Below the pieces are notes generated by a model. The model was not told the origin of the DNA. It saw only the letters and a list, made by a program, of their open reading frames with translations, and did not search any database. The position numbers and the translations under genes are program-made. This document shows, one piece after another, positions 15,785 through 27,377 of a stretch of 36,060 nt of DNA; position 1 is the first letter of the stretch; every line of letters starts with the position of its first letter. Origin of the DNA: Anammoximicrobium sp032229885 (GTDB lineage Bacteria; Planctomycetota; Planctomycetia; Pirellulales; Pirellulaceae); assembly GCA_032229885.1 (NCBI GenBank), contig JAVYAJ010000142.1:1-36060 (forward strand), in the 5' to 3' direction.

Positions 15785-18142
15785 CTACGGCGCCACAGGT
15801 TGCGCATCGACCGTCAATTCATGGATCGACCAATACAGGCCAGCCGTGCTGCCCGTCTGGATGATCTTGATCGCTCGGGCTCGGATCGGCTCCGGAAAGA
15901 CGATCTTCGTGATCGGGCCGTCGCCTTGGCCCACGAGGATCCGTTTCCCGTCGCCTGTGACGCCGCGCGAAACGTAGACTTCGTAGCCTCGCGGATAGTC
16001 GCCGCCGGAACCGCTTGTGTCCAGAACCAGCCCCTTGATCAGGCTGTCCTCATCCAACTCGATCCGAAACCATTCCCCGCCTTGCTGGACGCGGCCCGTG
16101 TCCCAGCGAGTTTCGGGATCCTTGTCGACCGCGTTCGCGGCCTTGTCTGGGTTGGGCCACGCGCTCACGCGGACCGGCGCGGCGAACAGCCGCTCGATGC
16201 TCTGAACGGCCGCGTCGGCCGCCGCCTTCAGAGCGGGATCTTCCGCCTGTTCTCGCGCCATCTGCAATGCGCGACGGTGACGGATCAACCCCAGCCGCGA
16301 CAGGACCAGTTCCCGCTCTTCGTTGCGCAGCGCCAGTCTGGCGGCCTGGGCGTAATCGTCCAGAATCTCGTCATCCGTGGCATCGGGCTGTTTGGAAATC
16401 ATGCCCACATGGGCGCGCAGCGCCAGCACGCGGTGAACCTGGGTCTGCGCGCTGTCGCTGGCGATGTCTCGCAGGACGCGCACCGGCTCGGCGGTCGGCC
16501 ATTCGGCCAGCGCTCGGATCGCGGCGTCCTTGACCACCGGCTCGGCGGCGGACACGGCCTGGTACAGCACGGACAGCGCGGACGGATGCGCGATCCGGCC
16601 CAGCACGCGCAGCAGCGACGCTTGCGCCTCGGCCGTGGTCGCTGCGGGCAGACATCCCAGAACCGTCTCGGCCGGGTTCGGCCCGGCGTCCGTGGTCGCC
16701 GCCGCCACCAGGGCATTTTCCGCTTCACTGCGCACGGCGTCGTCGCGGGCCTCGATCAACAGCCGCGCGATCGCTGGCGCATCAGCCGATTTGGCCAACC
16801 CGCGAACCGCTTTGAACGCCTCGGACGCGACCGCCGGCGGGGCGGCTTTGGCCGCGGCCAGCAGCGCGGCGAGTTGGTCGGTCGCGCCGCGCGCAGCCAA
16901 GGCCCGCGCCGCTTCGGTCTGGACCGCGGGATCCACCGCCGACAACTGGGCGGCGATCGCCGCGTCGACGCCGTCGCCGGCCAGCAAGCGCAGGCTGCCG
17001 CGGGCCGCCTGTTGTTCGTCCGCCTGCGCCGTGTCCGCGGCTCGCTGCAATAGGAGCGGCGCGACCGCCGCATCGCCCAGCGTCGCGAGCGCGTTCAGCG
17101 CGGCCGTGCGAACCAGCGGTCCGGCGGCGTCGGTGGCCTGGATCACGGCGGGCAAAGCCAGCGGGTCGTTCCGGTCGGCGAGCACACCCAGCAACCGCGC
17201 GCCGACCTCGTCGCCGTGCCGTGACACTTCGGCCATGATCGCCCGCGTCGCCGACTCGCCGGGCACGCTTCGCAGTGCCGGAACCGCCACGCGGCGAACC
17301 TCGGCGTCCTTGTCGTCCAAGGCGGCGATCGCCACCGCGGTCGCTTGCTCCTGCTGTGCCGCGATCAGGCCGTTCAACGCGGCGACGCGGACCAGCGGCG
17401 GCTCGTCGGGGGCGAACAACTCGCGGTAGATCGCCAGCGCGGCCGCGGATCGCCCTTGCTTCAGCAGCCGCGCCGCGCACGCCAGATAGGCGTCGGCGGC
17501 GACGGACTTCAAGCTGTCCGCGGCCGCGCGGCGCGCGCTGGCGATGGCGCCGCACGCGGCGTCCGAGTCGATGCGTCCCAACGCCGTCCATGCCGCCGAG
17601 GCCAAGTCCTGGTTGGCGTGAGCGAGCAAAGCGCGAATCGGCTCGACCGCGGCTTGACAGTTGCGCGTGCCCAGCGAGTGGACGACGCCGATCTTGATCA
17701 GATCATCGACCTGGTCCAGCGCCGCCAACAGGGCTGCATCGACCTCGGGACCGGCGATCCGCGCCAACGCATAGCGGGCGATGTGCGACGACTCGCGGTT
17801 CGGCAGCAGCTTGGCCAGTTCCGGCACCGCCGCGGGGCTGCCGATCAGGACCAACTGGCGGCAGAAGAAGTCGCGCGCCGCACGGGTTTGAGCGCCGCGC
17901 AGGCCGTCGATCATCCGCCGCTCCATCTCCGCTCGCTCGTCCGGCTCCGCGGCCGCAGCCTTGACCACCTCGCCCGCCAGGAAGTTCAACGCATCCGTCG
18001 GATCGCTGGCCTGTCGATTTTGCGCCGTCTGGATCGCGAGCCGGATTCGCGGGTCGATATCCTCTGCCCCGCGGGCGTCGCCCGACGCGTAGCCCGTGGC
18101 CGCGAGCACAATCAGGGCCAGAGTTTGACAGGCACGCTTCAT
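15785..18142 (-). CDS. Secreted HEAT-repeat protein with C-terminal discoidin domain
   Basis: A 785-residue protein with a signal peptide (KRACQTLALIVLAATGYA, cleaved near residue 26). Residues about 50-650 are a long run of HEAT-type helical repeats rich in Ala and Asp, recognisable by recurring patterns such as AVEPIRALLAHANQDLASAAW. Residues about 656-785 form an F5/8 type C (discoidin-like) domain that in relatives binds carbohydrate or other surfaces (DKDPETRWDTGR, then WFRIELDED). It is probably a scaffold or binding protein outside the cell; no catalytic motif is seen. ATG 18142 has GGAG about 10 bases upstream; the frame remains open further upstream but without signal-peptide character. 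leuS lies upstream on the same strand behind a 425-base gap, and the FtsX permease follows. Confidence 0.85.
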   Translation of the reverse strand: MKRACQTLALIVLAATGYASGDARGAEDIDPRIRLAIQTAQNRQASDPTDALNFLAGEVVKAAAAEPDERAEMERRMIDGLRGAQTRAARDFFCRQLVLIGSPAAVPELAKLLPNRESSHIARYALARIAGPEVDAALLAALDQVDDLIKIGVVHSLGTRNCQAAVEPIRALLAHANQDLASAAWTALGRIDSDAACGAIASARRAAADSLKSVAADAYLACAARLLKQGRSAAALAIYRELFAPDEPPLVRVAALNGLIAAQQEQATAVAIAALDDKDAEVRRVAVPALRSVPGESATRAIMAEVSRHGDEVGARLLGVLADRNDPLALPAVIQATDAAGPLVRTAALNALATLGDAAVAPLLLQRAADTAQADEQQAARGSLRLLAGDGVDAAIAAQLSAVDPAVQTEAARALAARGATDQLAALLAAAKAAPPAVASEAFKAVRGLAKSADAPAIARLLIEARDDAVRSEAENALVAAATTDAGPNPAETVLGCLPAATTAEAQASLLRVLGRIAHPSALSVLYQAVSAAEPVVKDAAIRALAEWPTAEPVRVLRDIASDSAQTQVHRVLALRAHVGMISKQPDATDDEILDDYAQAARLALRNEERELVLSRLGLIRHRRALQMAREQAEDPALKAAADAAVQSIERLFAAPVRVSAWPNPDKAANAVDKDPETRWDTGRVQQGGEWFRIELDEDSLIKGLVLDTSGSGGDYPRGYEVYVSRGVTGDGKRILVGQGDGPITKIVFPEPIRARAIKIIQTGSTAGLYWSIHELTVDAQPVAP

Positions 18143-18567
18143 CGTTGTCGTCTCCGCTAGTGTGTCCCGGTCGTGTTGCGAGGCGATTGGCCTCGCAGAC
18201 ATGCGGCAGGCTGCCGCATCCACGGGGGATAATTTGTCGTGGACGTGTGGCGAACTGCTTGGCCGGTGGCATCGTATATCGTAACCGCTCGCCGGTGGCA
18301 GGGAGTAGTAGGCGCGCGCCGGGCGCTGGAACACGAACGGCTTTGTCTTGCGGACGGCCATCGGCCAATATCTGCGCCGTGGGCAGACGTCGACCGGTCC
18401 ATTTTTGATCGGTCCTCGCAGAGCCTGCGCCTGTCAGCCGGGTGGACGCGTCTGCACTGCCCACGAGCGTGCTGGGCACGAGCGTACCGGACAGTGAGCG
18501 CGCTGGGCCGTTCAATCCGTGCGCCGCAGCCGCGGGCGCCATCGCCCTTGCGCCAGGCGCAGCCGGC
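18143..18567. other. Gap between leuS and the HEAT-repeat gene
   Basis: This 425-base gap carries a pair of adjacent perfect hairpins at 18178-18219 close to the HEAT-repeat gene start (separate entry). Nothing else is recognised: no RNA gene, no small gene with a known domain, and no clear promoter. Confidence 0.5.
18178..18219. repeat. Tandem pair of perfect hairpins upstream of the HEAT-repeat gene
   Basis: GCGAGGC/GCCTCGC (18178-18184 with 18190-18196, 5-base loop) is followed four bases later by ATGCGGCA/TGCCGCAT (18201-18208 with 18212-18219, 3-base loop). They lie 36-77 bases upstream of the HEAT-repeat start codon. The arrangement resembles the dispersed hairpin repeats of planctomycete intergenic DNA, but no second copy occurs in this window. 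Confidence 0.6.
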
Positions 18568-21402
<2,835 letters not shown>

Positions 21403-22204
21403 AAGCGAAGACTTCGGGAATACGAGGGTTTCAGGGCCGTGGTGGGCGCGGCCACGTTCAGGCGACCTTGCCGTCATCTGGCGCGGCGCCGGCCATCATG
21501 CGCCGCGCAAGTCGGTCGAGCCCAGCCAGCGCCGGTGCTGACCATCAGCGCAGACGATCATCGCTGGCCGCCAACAGACGCTGCCAGCGCCACGGGGCGG
21601 TGAGACACAGACTCGCGGGCGTCCGCCGATTGTACACGCTGCGCCTGTTTTGATAAACGGGCGCACGGGCCAACTGGACCGGTGTCAGACCGGCCCCGAT
21701 CAGCCGGGCGGAAGCGGGGGGAACCGGACGAAGCCGACGGGGCGGACGCCACGGATACAAACGTAAGAGAGGTGGCCAAGGTGTCGCGCGAATCTGGAAA
21801 AATGCCCAGCCCGTGTTTGTCTCGTCCTCGCCGGGTATGCCCATGCTCGTTTCCGCCCCCTGCGCATCCTGGGCGGGGCCTGTGACAAGCTTTGCATGGC
21901 ACTGGTTCAACCACACCTCGACATGCGTCAGGCTGCCTTGGTTACCGGGACCGGCGTCGATAATCTCGAGATCGCCACGGCCATCCAGATCGGCCTCACG
22001 GACGTTGTGCGCTTCGTTGGCGCCGTTGGCAGACGTGAACCGTGGTTGCCACCGGCGCGTTCCGCCGAGATTCCCGTACATGCTCGTTCGGCGGCTCTGC
22101 GCCTTGAAACGCCACCCGGCGGCGGTAGCATGGACGTCGTTCGAGACAAGACGCTCGCGTCGAGCCGACGCATCGTTTGACGAACATGAACGGAGATCGA
22201 ACAG
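21403..22204. other. Long intergenic region with a decayed gene fragment
   Basis: This 802-base gap lies between the divergent leuS and GH89 genes. The minus strand around 21902-22000 encodes a recognisable VCBS/FG-GAP fragment (separate entry). The rest shows no intact gene, RNA or repeat. The ribosome binding site of the GH89 gene lies at its right edge. Confidence 0.5.
21902..22000 (-). pseudogene. Remnant of a VCBS/FG-GAP repeat protein
   Basis: The minus strand encodes READLDGRGDLEIIDAG and, shortly after, THVEVWLNQ. This matches the pattern of a calcium-binding FG-GAP/VCBS repeat (DxDGxGDLDI followed by a VxVWxN strand), common in large secreted planctomycete proteins. The open frame around it (22081 to 21545) has no signal peptide, no further repeats and a C-terminal half of low-complexity Arg/Pro-rich sequence typical of non-coding frames. 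I take it as a fragment left by deletion or decay of a larger gene. Confidence 0.45.
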
Positions 22205-24880
22205 ATGGCAATCCGTCGTATCATCGCACTGGGGTGTGTGTTCGGACTGTGTTGGATCGACCAGAGCGAGGCATTCGATCTGGCGAATCTGCAGGCAGTC
22301 TCGATCTTTGGCGGGTCCGCCGAGTCGACGGACTGCGAGCCGCCGCGTCAGGCGGAAAACACGGTCGCCGCAGGCCTGGCGGCCGCTCGCGGTCTGGTCA
22401 AGCGTCTGCTGCCTGAGCAGGCGGAGCGGTTCGAGTTCGAATCGCTGCCGCCGGATCAGGGACGGGACGTGTTCGAGATCCGGACACGCGATGGCCAGGT
22501 CGTGATCGGGGGCAACAACGCCGTATCGATGGCCACGGGGCTGAATTGGTATCTAAACCATTTCTGCCATTGTCATGTTTCGCTGCATGGCCGAAGGCTG
22601 AAGTTGCCGGACCCATTGCCCGGGGTGACGCCACCAGTCCGCCGGGTCGCGTGGGCGCGGCATCGTTATTTTCTGAACTACTGTTGCTTCGGCTACTCGC
22701 TGCCCTGGTGGGACTGGGACCAGTGGCAGGAGTTGATCGACTGGATGGCCCTGCATGGCGTCAACATGCCGCTGTCGGTCACCGGCCAAGAGGCGGTCTG
22801 GGACGCCGTCTGTCGACGTTTGGGCATGGACGACGCCCAGATCGACGCGTTTCTGGCCGGGCCGCCGTTCCTGCCGTTCCAGTGGATGGGGTGCCTGGAC
22901 GGTTGGGGTGGACCGCTGCCGCGAACGTGGATCGAACGCCACGAAGCATTGCAGCGAAAGATCCTCGCGCGGCAGCGTGAGCTGGGCATGACGCCCGTGC
23001 TACAGGGATTTACGGGCCACGTGCCGGCCGCGGTTCTCGCCAAGTTTCCCACTGCCAAGGCGCACCGGATTCGGTGGATCGAGTGGCAGACGTGTCTGCT
23101 GGACCCACTCGACCCGCTGTTTGCACGAATCGCGCGTCTGTTCCTAGAAGAACAGACCCAGCGTTTCGGTTCGGATCATCTGTACGCGGCAGACACGTTC
23201 ATCGAAATGACGCCGCCCAGCGGCGAACTGGACGATCTGCGCCGCCTGGGCCGGGCGATCTACAGCGGGATGACCGCCACCGATCCGCGAGCGGTCTGGG
23301 TGTTGCAAGGCTGGACGTTCATGTTTGGGAAGACGTTTTGGGACCAGTCACGGATCCGCGCGTTTCTCGACGAAGTGCCCCGCGACCGCATGATGGTCCT
23401 GGATCTGTACTGCGAATCGCGGCCGATGTGGAACCAGACCGAAGGCTTCTGCGGCATGCCGTGGTTGTGGTGCAACATCCAGAATTTTGGGAATACGGTG
23501 TTCCTAGGCGGCGCGTTGAACACGATCGCGAACGAGCTTCCGGCGGCGCGCCACCACCCGGACGGGAGCCAACTGGTGGGGCTGGGATTCGTCAACGAAG
23601 GTTTGGGCTATAACCCGGTGGTTCACGATCTGATGTTCGAGATGGCCTGGCGCGACGACTCGCCTGACCTGACGCCGTGGATCGAACAGTACGCGACCGG
23701 TCGTTACGGCCGCGCCAACGCTCATGCCGCGCAGGCTTGGCAGGGATTGTTGGCGACAGTCTATAGCAGCCCTTCGCGCACCAGCTCGATCATCGACCAT
23801 TTGCCTACGCTCGACGCCCGCGCGTTCGGCCAGCCCAGCCCGGCGGTCATCGACGCCTGGCGCGAGCTGATGGCGGCGGCCGATGAATTGGGCGATGCGG
23901 ACACGTATCGATTCGATCTGGTGAACGTCGCGCGACAGACGTTGTCCGCCTACGCCACGCTCTTGTATCGCCAGGCGATCAAAGACTGGCGAGCCAAAGA
24001 CGCGCCGGCTTTCGCACGGTCGTCCCAGGGGTTCTTGGAGCTGCTGCAAGACCTGGACGACCTGTTGGCAACGCGCCGCGAGTTCCTGCTGGGATGCTGG
24101 CTCGCGGACGCCGAGCGTTGGGGGGACAACGACGCCGAACGAGCCCGATGCACCTGGAATGCGCGGCGGGTATTGACGCTGTGGGGCGAAGGCCCGGCGA
24201 TCGACGACTATGCCCGCAAAGAGTGGTCCGGGATGATCGCCGGCTATTATCGACCGCGCTGGCGGCGGTTCTTCGACGCGCTGTCGGACTGTCTGAGCGG
24301 CGACAGGGCCTTTGACGAACCGGGATTTCGCGCCGCGCTGCGCCCGTGGATGGCCCAGTGGTCCGATGGCCGGGAAGTGTATGCTGCCGAGCCGCGCGGC
24401 GATAGTCTCGCCGTAGCTCGGAAGTTGTGGGACAAGTATGCTGAAGCATTTTCTGCGGATGCCGTCAGCTTGACCACCGGCAAGCCCGTGACCTGCTCGT
24501 CTGCGCTGCCCGCGCACCCCGCGCGGCTGGCCAACGACGGCTGGAGCAACTCGACGGACGCCTACTGGGCCACGGATGTGACGCGAGACCCGGCCGCCTG
24601 GTGGCAAGTCGACTTGCAGACGCCGACGACCGTCGGCCGCGTGGTCGTCGTCTGCTATTACGGAGACGAACGCTATTACGGCTTTACCGTCGAGACCTCG
24701 TTGGACGGCCAGACTTGGGACTTGGCTGCGGATCGACGCGACAACCGGGAACCGTCCGTCGCCGAAGGCTACGACTGCCGCTTTGCCCCGCGCGCGGTGC
24801 GTTATCTGCGGATCACCCAGACACGGAACTCGGCCAACACGGGGCGACACCTGGTCGAAGTGATGGCCTTTGCCGAATGA
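22205..24880 (+). CDS. Alpha-N-acetylglucosaminidase (GH89) with discoidin domain
   Basis: An 891-residue secreted glycoside hydrolase predicted to release terminal alpha-linked N-acetylglucosamine, as human NAGLU does from heparan sulfate and clostridial enzymes do from mucin. A signal peptide covers about 1-23. The N-terminal alpha/beta domain is followed by a (beta/alpha)8 barrel with the GH89 landmarks WWDWDQWQELIDWMALHGVN (about 168-187) and FQWMGCLDGWGGPLP. By comparison with NAGLU, Glu334 (in DTFIEMTPPSG) and Glu465 (in VNEGLGYN) are the catalytic acid/base and nucleophile. Residues about 760-891 are an F5/8 type C (discoidin) domain that probably binds the glycan. The start has GGAGA about 9 bases upstream. 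It stands alone, with no sulfatase or transporter operon next to it. Confidence 0.95.
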   Translation: MAIRRIIALGCVFGLCWIDQSEAFDLANLQAVSIFGGSAESTDCEPPRQAENTVAAGLAAARGLVKRLLPEQAERFEFESLPPDQGRDVFEIRTRDGQVVIGGNNAVSMATGLNWYLNHFCHCHVSLHGRRLKLPDPLPGVTPPVRRVAWARHRYFLNYCCFGYSLPWWDWDQWQELIDWMALHGVNMPLSVTGQEAVWDAVCRRLGMDDAQIDAFLAGPPFLPFQWMGCLDGWGGPLPRTWIERHEALQRKILARQRELGMTPVLQGFTGHVPAAVLAKFPTAKAHRIRWIEWQTCLLDPLDPLFARIARLFLEEQTQRFGSDHLYAADTFIEMTPPSGELDDLRRLGRAIYSGMTATDPRAVWVLQGWTFMFGKTFWDQSRIRAFLDEVPRDRMMVLDLYCESRPMWNQTEGFCGMPWLWCNIQNFGNTVFLGGALNTIANELPAARHHPDGSQLVGLGFVNEGLGYNPVVHDLMFEMAWRDDSPDLTPWIEQYATGRYGRANAHAAQAWQGLLATVYSSPSRTSSIIDHLPTLDARAFGQPSPAVIDAWRELMAAADELGDADTYRFDLVNVARQTLSAYATLLYRQAIKDWRAKDAPAFARSSQGFLELLQDLDDLLATRREFLLGCWLADAERWGDNDAERARCTWNARRVLTLWGEGPAIDDYARKEWSGMIAGYYRPRWRRFFDALSDCLSGDRAFDEPGFRAALRPWMAQWSDGREVYAAEPRGDSLAVARKLWDKYAEAFSADAVSLTTGKPVTCSSALPAHPARLANDGWSNSTDAYWATDVTRDPAAWWQVDLQTPTTVGRVVVVCYYGDERYYGFTVETSLDGQTWDLAADRRDNREPSVAEGYDCRFAPRAVRYLRITQTRNSANTGRHLVEVMAFAE

Positions 24881-25336
24881 CCGATCTTCGCCACATGGCC
24901 GTCGCGGGCACGGATGACGACACGCAAGGCTGACGGCATAGAGGCATGCTCGATCGTGGCGGCGAACAACCCTGTAGCCGTGAACGCGGATGGTGATCGA
25001 CGGACGCGGCGGCGCGTGGCCCTCGAGCGCGGACAGCGTCGGAGGCAGGAGCGAGCGGCTCGCGATGCAACCACACGTGATCTCGCCCGGCCGGGGCGCA
25101 ACCATCTATTTTGATTCCAGACGACATTGCAAAGCGCCCGCCGAGCCGACTGCGATGGCGTCGTGGTTCGCGGCGCCGCCTTGCCGAGCGATTGCCATTG
25201 CGACGTGTTCCGCGGTAGCCGCAACATTCCGGCGCAGCTTGACGGAATACCTCGATCATTGCACGCCGACCTGGATCGAAATGACTAGCGCAGCGTCCCT
25301 GAGGATGGAGATTCGTCGGATCGCGTCAACATGGCA

Positions 25337-25366
25337 TTGCTGAAAAACGCAGAACGAGGATAGAAT
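25337..25366 (+). promoter_or_regulatory. Candidate promoter of the MFS gene
   Basis: TTGCTG at 25337-25342 and TAGAAT at 25361-25366 are spaced by 18 bases. Transcription would begin near 25373, about 32 bases before the start codon at 25405. Confidence 0.45.
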
Positions 25367-25397
25367 AGCCGAGGGGTTGCTTACACGCTCGGCTATT
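25364..25397. promoter_or_regulatory. Perfect 10-bp dyad over the MFS promoter (possible operator)
   Basis: AATAGCCGAG at 25364-25373 and its exact reverse complement CTCGGCTATT at 25388-25397 are separated by 14 bases. The left arm overlaps the last bases of the candidate -10 element and the right arm ends 7 bases before the ATG. Because the left arm would lie mostly upstream of the transcript start, a protein-binding operator is more likely than an RNA hairpin. The binding protein is unknown, and no regulator gene is adjacent. Confidence 0.5.
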
Positions 25398-25404
25398 TAC
25401 GTCC

Positions 25405-26970
25405 ATGACCCACTGGCTCCGTCGCTTGCGTTTGACCGTTTCAGACTCGTCTTCCACTTGCGCGTCGATCGAGGCGCCGACGGCGGATTCAAACGCGAGA
25501 TCGGACGCGTCCGCGTCGCGCCGTACCCAATCCGCGCCGCGGACCGCTCACGGCGAATCGGCGCCACTGACCCGCCGGGCGAGCCGGGCCGATGGCGAGC
25601 GCGCCTATGACGCTTCGTTCTGGAAGTCGTTCGTGTCGAACTTTTTCGGTTCGGCCGCCGTCGCCGTGTTATACCGTTATGCGGACTTCGTTACGCTGCT
25701 GGGCGGGACGGAACTGCACCTCGGCTGGATCGTCGGGATCGGGATGCTCGGCAGCATGACCATGCGGCTGGTCGTGGGCAGGCAAATCGACGGGCGCGGG
25801 CCGCGTCGGGTGTGGCTGGCATCCCTGGCTTTGCTGGCCGCGGTCTGCTTTGCCCACGTGCTGGTGGCTCGTTACCCCGGGGCCAGCATTCACTCGCCGC
25901 TTGTCGTCGCTGCGTGCGCTGGCCTGCGCATCGCCATGTGGTGCGCGATTGCCGGCGTGTACGCCTCGTCGATGACCTTCATCGTCGGCCGCGTGCCGGT
26001 GATTCGCATGGCCGAATTGCTGGGCATGTTGGGCACGTCGGGCTTTGCTGGGATGACTGCCGGCGTGTGGGTCAGCGATCAGTTATTCAGCGGCTCGTCG
26101 CTGTCAGCAGCCGCGGCCGTCGAACGGATGTTTATCGTCGCGGGCCTGTTCGTACTGGCGGCATTCACGGCAGCCTGGTGGGCGACGGCCGGTTACCAGC
26201 ACCGGGCCCCGCGGCATCGGTTGCCGATGTGGAGCCTGATCCGTCGCTATCATCCGGGGCGCGTTTTGCTGATGAGCGTAGCGATGGGGTTCGGCCTGGG
26301 CCTCCCGGCGACGTTTCTGCGGACTTTTGCCGCCGAATTGGACATCCCGCGAATCGGAGTCTTCTTTACGACCTATTCCATCACGGCCGTCATTACTCGC
26401 GTGCTGGCGCGGCGACTGCCCGAACGGTATGGGCTGCGGCCCGTGGTTTTGGCGGGACTCGCCCTGGTGATTGCCAGCCAGGGATTGTTTCTGCTTGTGC
26501 GTCACGAATGGCAGTTTGTCCTGCCCAGTCTGACCTACGGCATCGGGCACGCGATTTTGTTTCCCGCCGGATTCGCCGAGGGGTGTCGCCCCGCTCCGCC
26601 CCGTTATCGCGGATTGAGCACGTCGCTGATGTTGGCGAGTTACGATCTGGGATTATTGATCGGTGCCCCGATCGCGGGGCTGCTGGTCCACTTTGGTCAG
26701 GCCGTCGGCTGGCCGGGCTATCCAACCCTGTTCAGCGGAGTCGCCATCCTGTTGACGTTCGCGACCGCGATCTATGCAGGCGCGCCGCGGGAAGTCGCGG
26801 CGCGTCGCCGCGCCAAACGGCCGGTCGCCCAGGTCGCCGCCTCTGTGCCGGCCCCTCTGGCCGTATCTCCCGCCTCGGTCATCGCATTTCCGCAAGAGGA
26901 AACGGCCAGCGGCAACAAGACTGTCGCCCGGACCGGCGTGCGAACCGGCCGGGACGAAGTGTGTCTATAA
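25405..26970 (+). CDS. Major facilitator superfamily transporter
   Basis: A 521-residue inner-membrane transporter. A polar, Ser/Arg-rich N-terminal stretch of about 67 residues precedes the membrane domain (about 72-460), with roughly twelve hydrophobic segments. The MFS motif between the second and third segments is present as GRQIDGRGPRRVWLAS. A long polar C-terminal tail (about 465-521) contains PAPLAVSPASV and ends basic. The substrate cannot be deduced; relatives in planctomycetes are annotated as generic MFS or arabinose-efflux-like permeases. ATG 25405 lacks a good ribosome binding site and the leader would be short. The first 60 residues are not typical of MFS proteins, so a later start is possible, though no better-placed one is evident. 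It lies in a promoter-dyad context suggesting regulated expression. Confidence 0.88.
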   Translation: MTHWLRRLRLTVSDSSSTCASIEAPTADSNARSDASASRRTQSAPRTAHGESAPLTRRASRADGERAYDASFWKSFVSNFFGSAAVAVLYRYADFVTLLGGTELHLGWIVGIGMLGSMTMRLVVGRQIDGRGPRRVWLASLALLAAVCFAHVLVARYPGASIHSPLVVAACAGLRIAMWCAIAGVYASSMTFIVGRVPVIRMAELLGMLGTSGFAGMTAGVWVSDQLFSGSSLSAAAAVERMFIVAGLFVLAAFTAAWWATAGYQHRAPRHRLPMWSLIRRYHPGRVLLMSVAMGFGLGLPATFLRTFAAELDIPRIGVFFTTYSITAVITRVLARRLPERYGLRPVVLAGLALVIASQGLFLLVRHEWQFVLPSLTYGIGHAILFPAGFAEGCRPAPPRYRGLSTSLMLASYDLGLLIGAPIAGLLVHFGQAVGWPGYPTLFSGVAILLTFATAIYAGAPREVAARRRAKRPVAQVAASVPAPLAVSPASVIAFPQEETASGNKTVARTGVRTGRDEVCL

Positions 26971-27173
26971 GAAGTATGCCTGCGAATGGCCGCTTGACCT
27001 TGCGTGTACAATTGTCGCAAGGAAAGTCGTTCGACGCGACGGCAGTGGAACTAATGTGCGGTGCGGTTCGTCTCTGTAGGCGCGGGGCCGGCGAACGCAT
27101 GCCGCAGCGCCCGTAGGCGCCCGCATTGACCATCGACGCTGCGCATCGCGGCAAGAATCACGGAGGAACAGTC

Positions 27174-27377
27174 ATGCTCGTGCTGACACGAAAATTGGGC
27201 GAAGAAATCGTGATCGGAGACACCGTCCGAGTGGTCGTCAAGCGGATCGCGGGCGCGCGCGTCGCGCTCGGAATCAACGCGCCACAAAGCGTGACGATCA
27301 CGCGCGGCGAGTTGGATGGCGAGCCTCGGTCGGACCATGCCGACAATTCTGAGTCGGGCTTTCTGGCTGCGAGCTGA
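27174..27377 (+). CDS. csrA: Carbon storage regulator CsrA
   Basis: A 67-residue RNA-binding regulator that dimerises and binds GGA motifs in mRNA leaders, usually blocking translation. The family pattern is intact: MLVLTRKLGEEIVIGD at 1-16, VALGINAP at 30-37, and the RNA-contacting Arg44 in VTITRGEL. GGAGGA at 27162-27167 lies 6 bases before the ATG, a strong ribosome binding site. A TACAAT at 27007-27012 might be a -10 element, but its partner is not clear. The final 80 bases overlap the 3' end of the convergent aminotransferase gene. Variable tails after about residue 50 are normal in this family. Confidence 0.96.
   Translation: MLVLTRKLGEEIVIGDTVRVVVKRIAGARVALGINAPQSVTITRGELDGEPRSDHADNSESGFLAAS

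Larger units (their letters stand above)
24881..25404. other. Intergenic region upstream of the MFS gene
   Basis: This 524-base gap contains the MFS promoter and dyad at its right end (separate entries). On the minus strand, 25255 down to 25106 is open and protein-like in composition (AEHVAMAIARQGGAANHDAIAVGSAG) but has no start codon before an internal ATG and no match I recognise; it may be a decayed fragment. No RNA gene is seen. Confidence 0.4.

Noticed and set aside
25106..25255. Protein-like frame on the minus strand (AEHVAMAIARQGG and following)
   Set aside because: It has no usable start codon, is about 49 codons long and matches nothing I recognise. It is noted only as a possible relic.
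26994..27012. Promoter TTGACC with TACAAT upstream of csrA
   Set aside because: The two hexamers are only 7 bases apart, so they cannot serve as -35 and -10 of one promoter.
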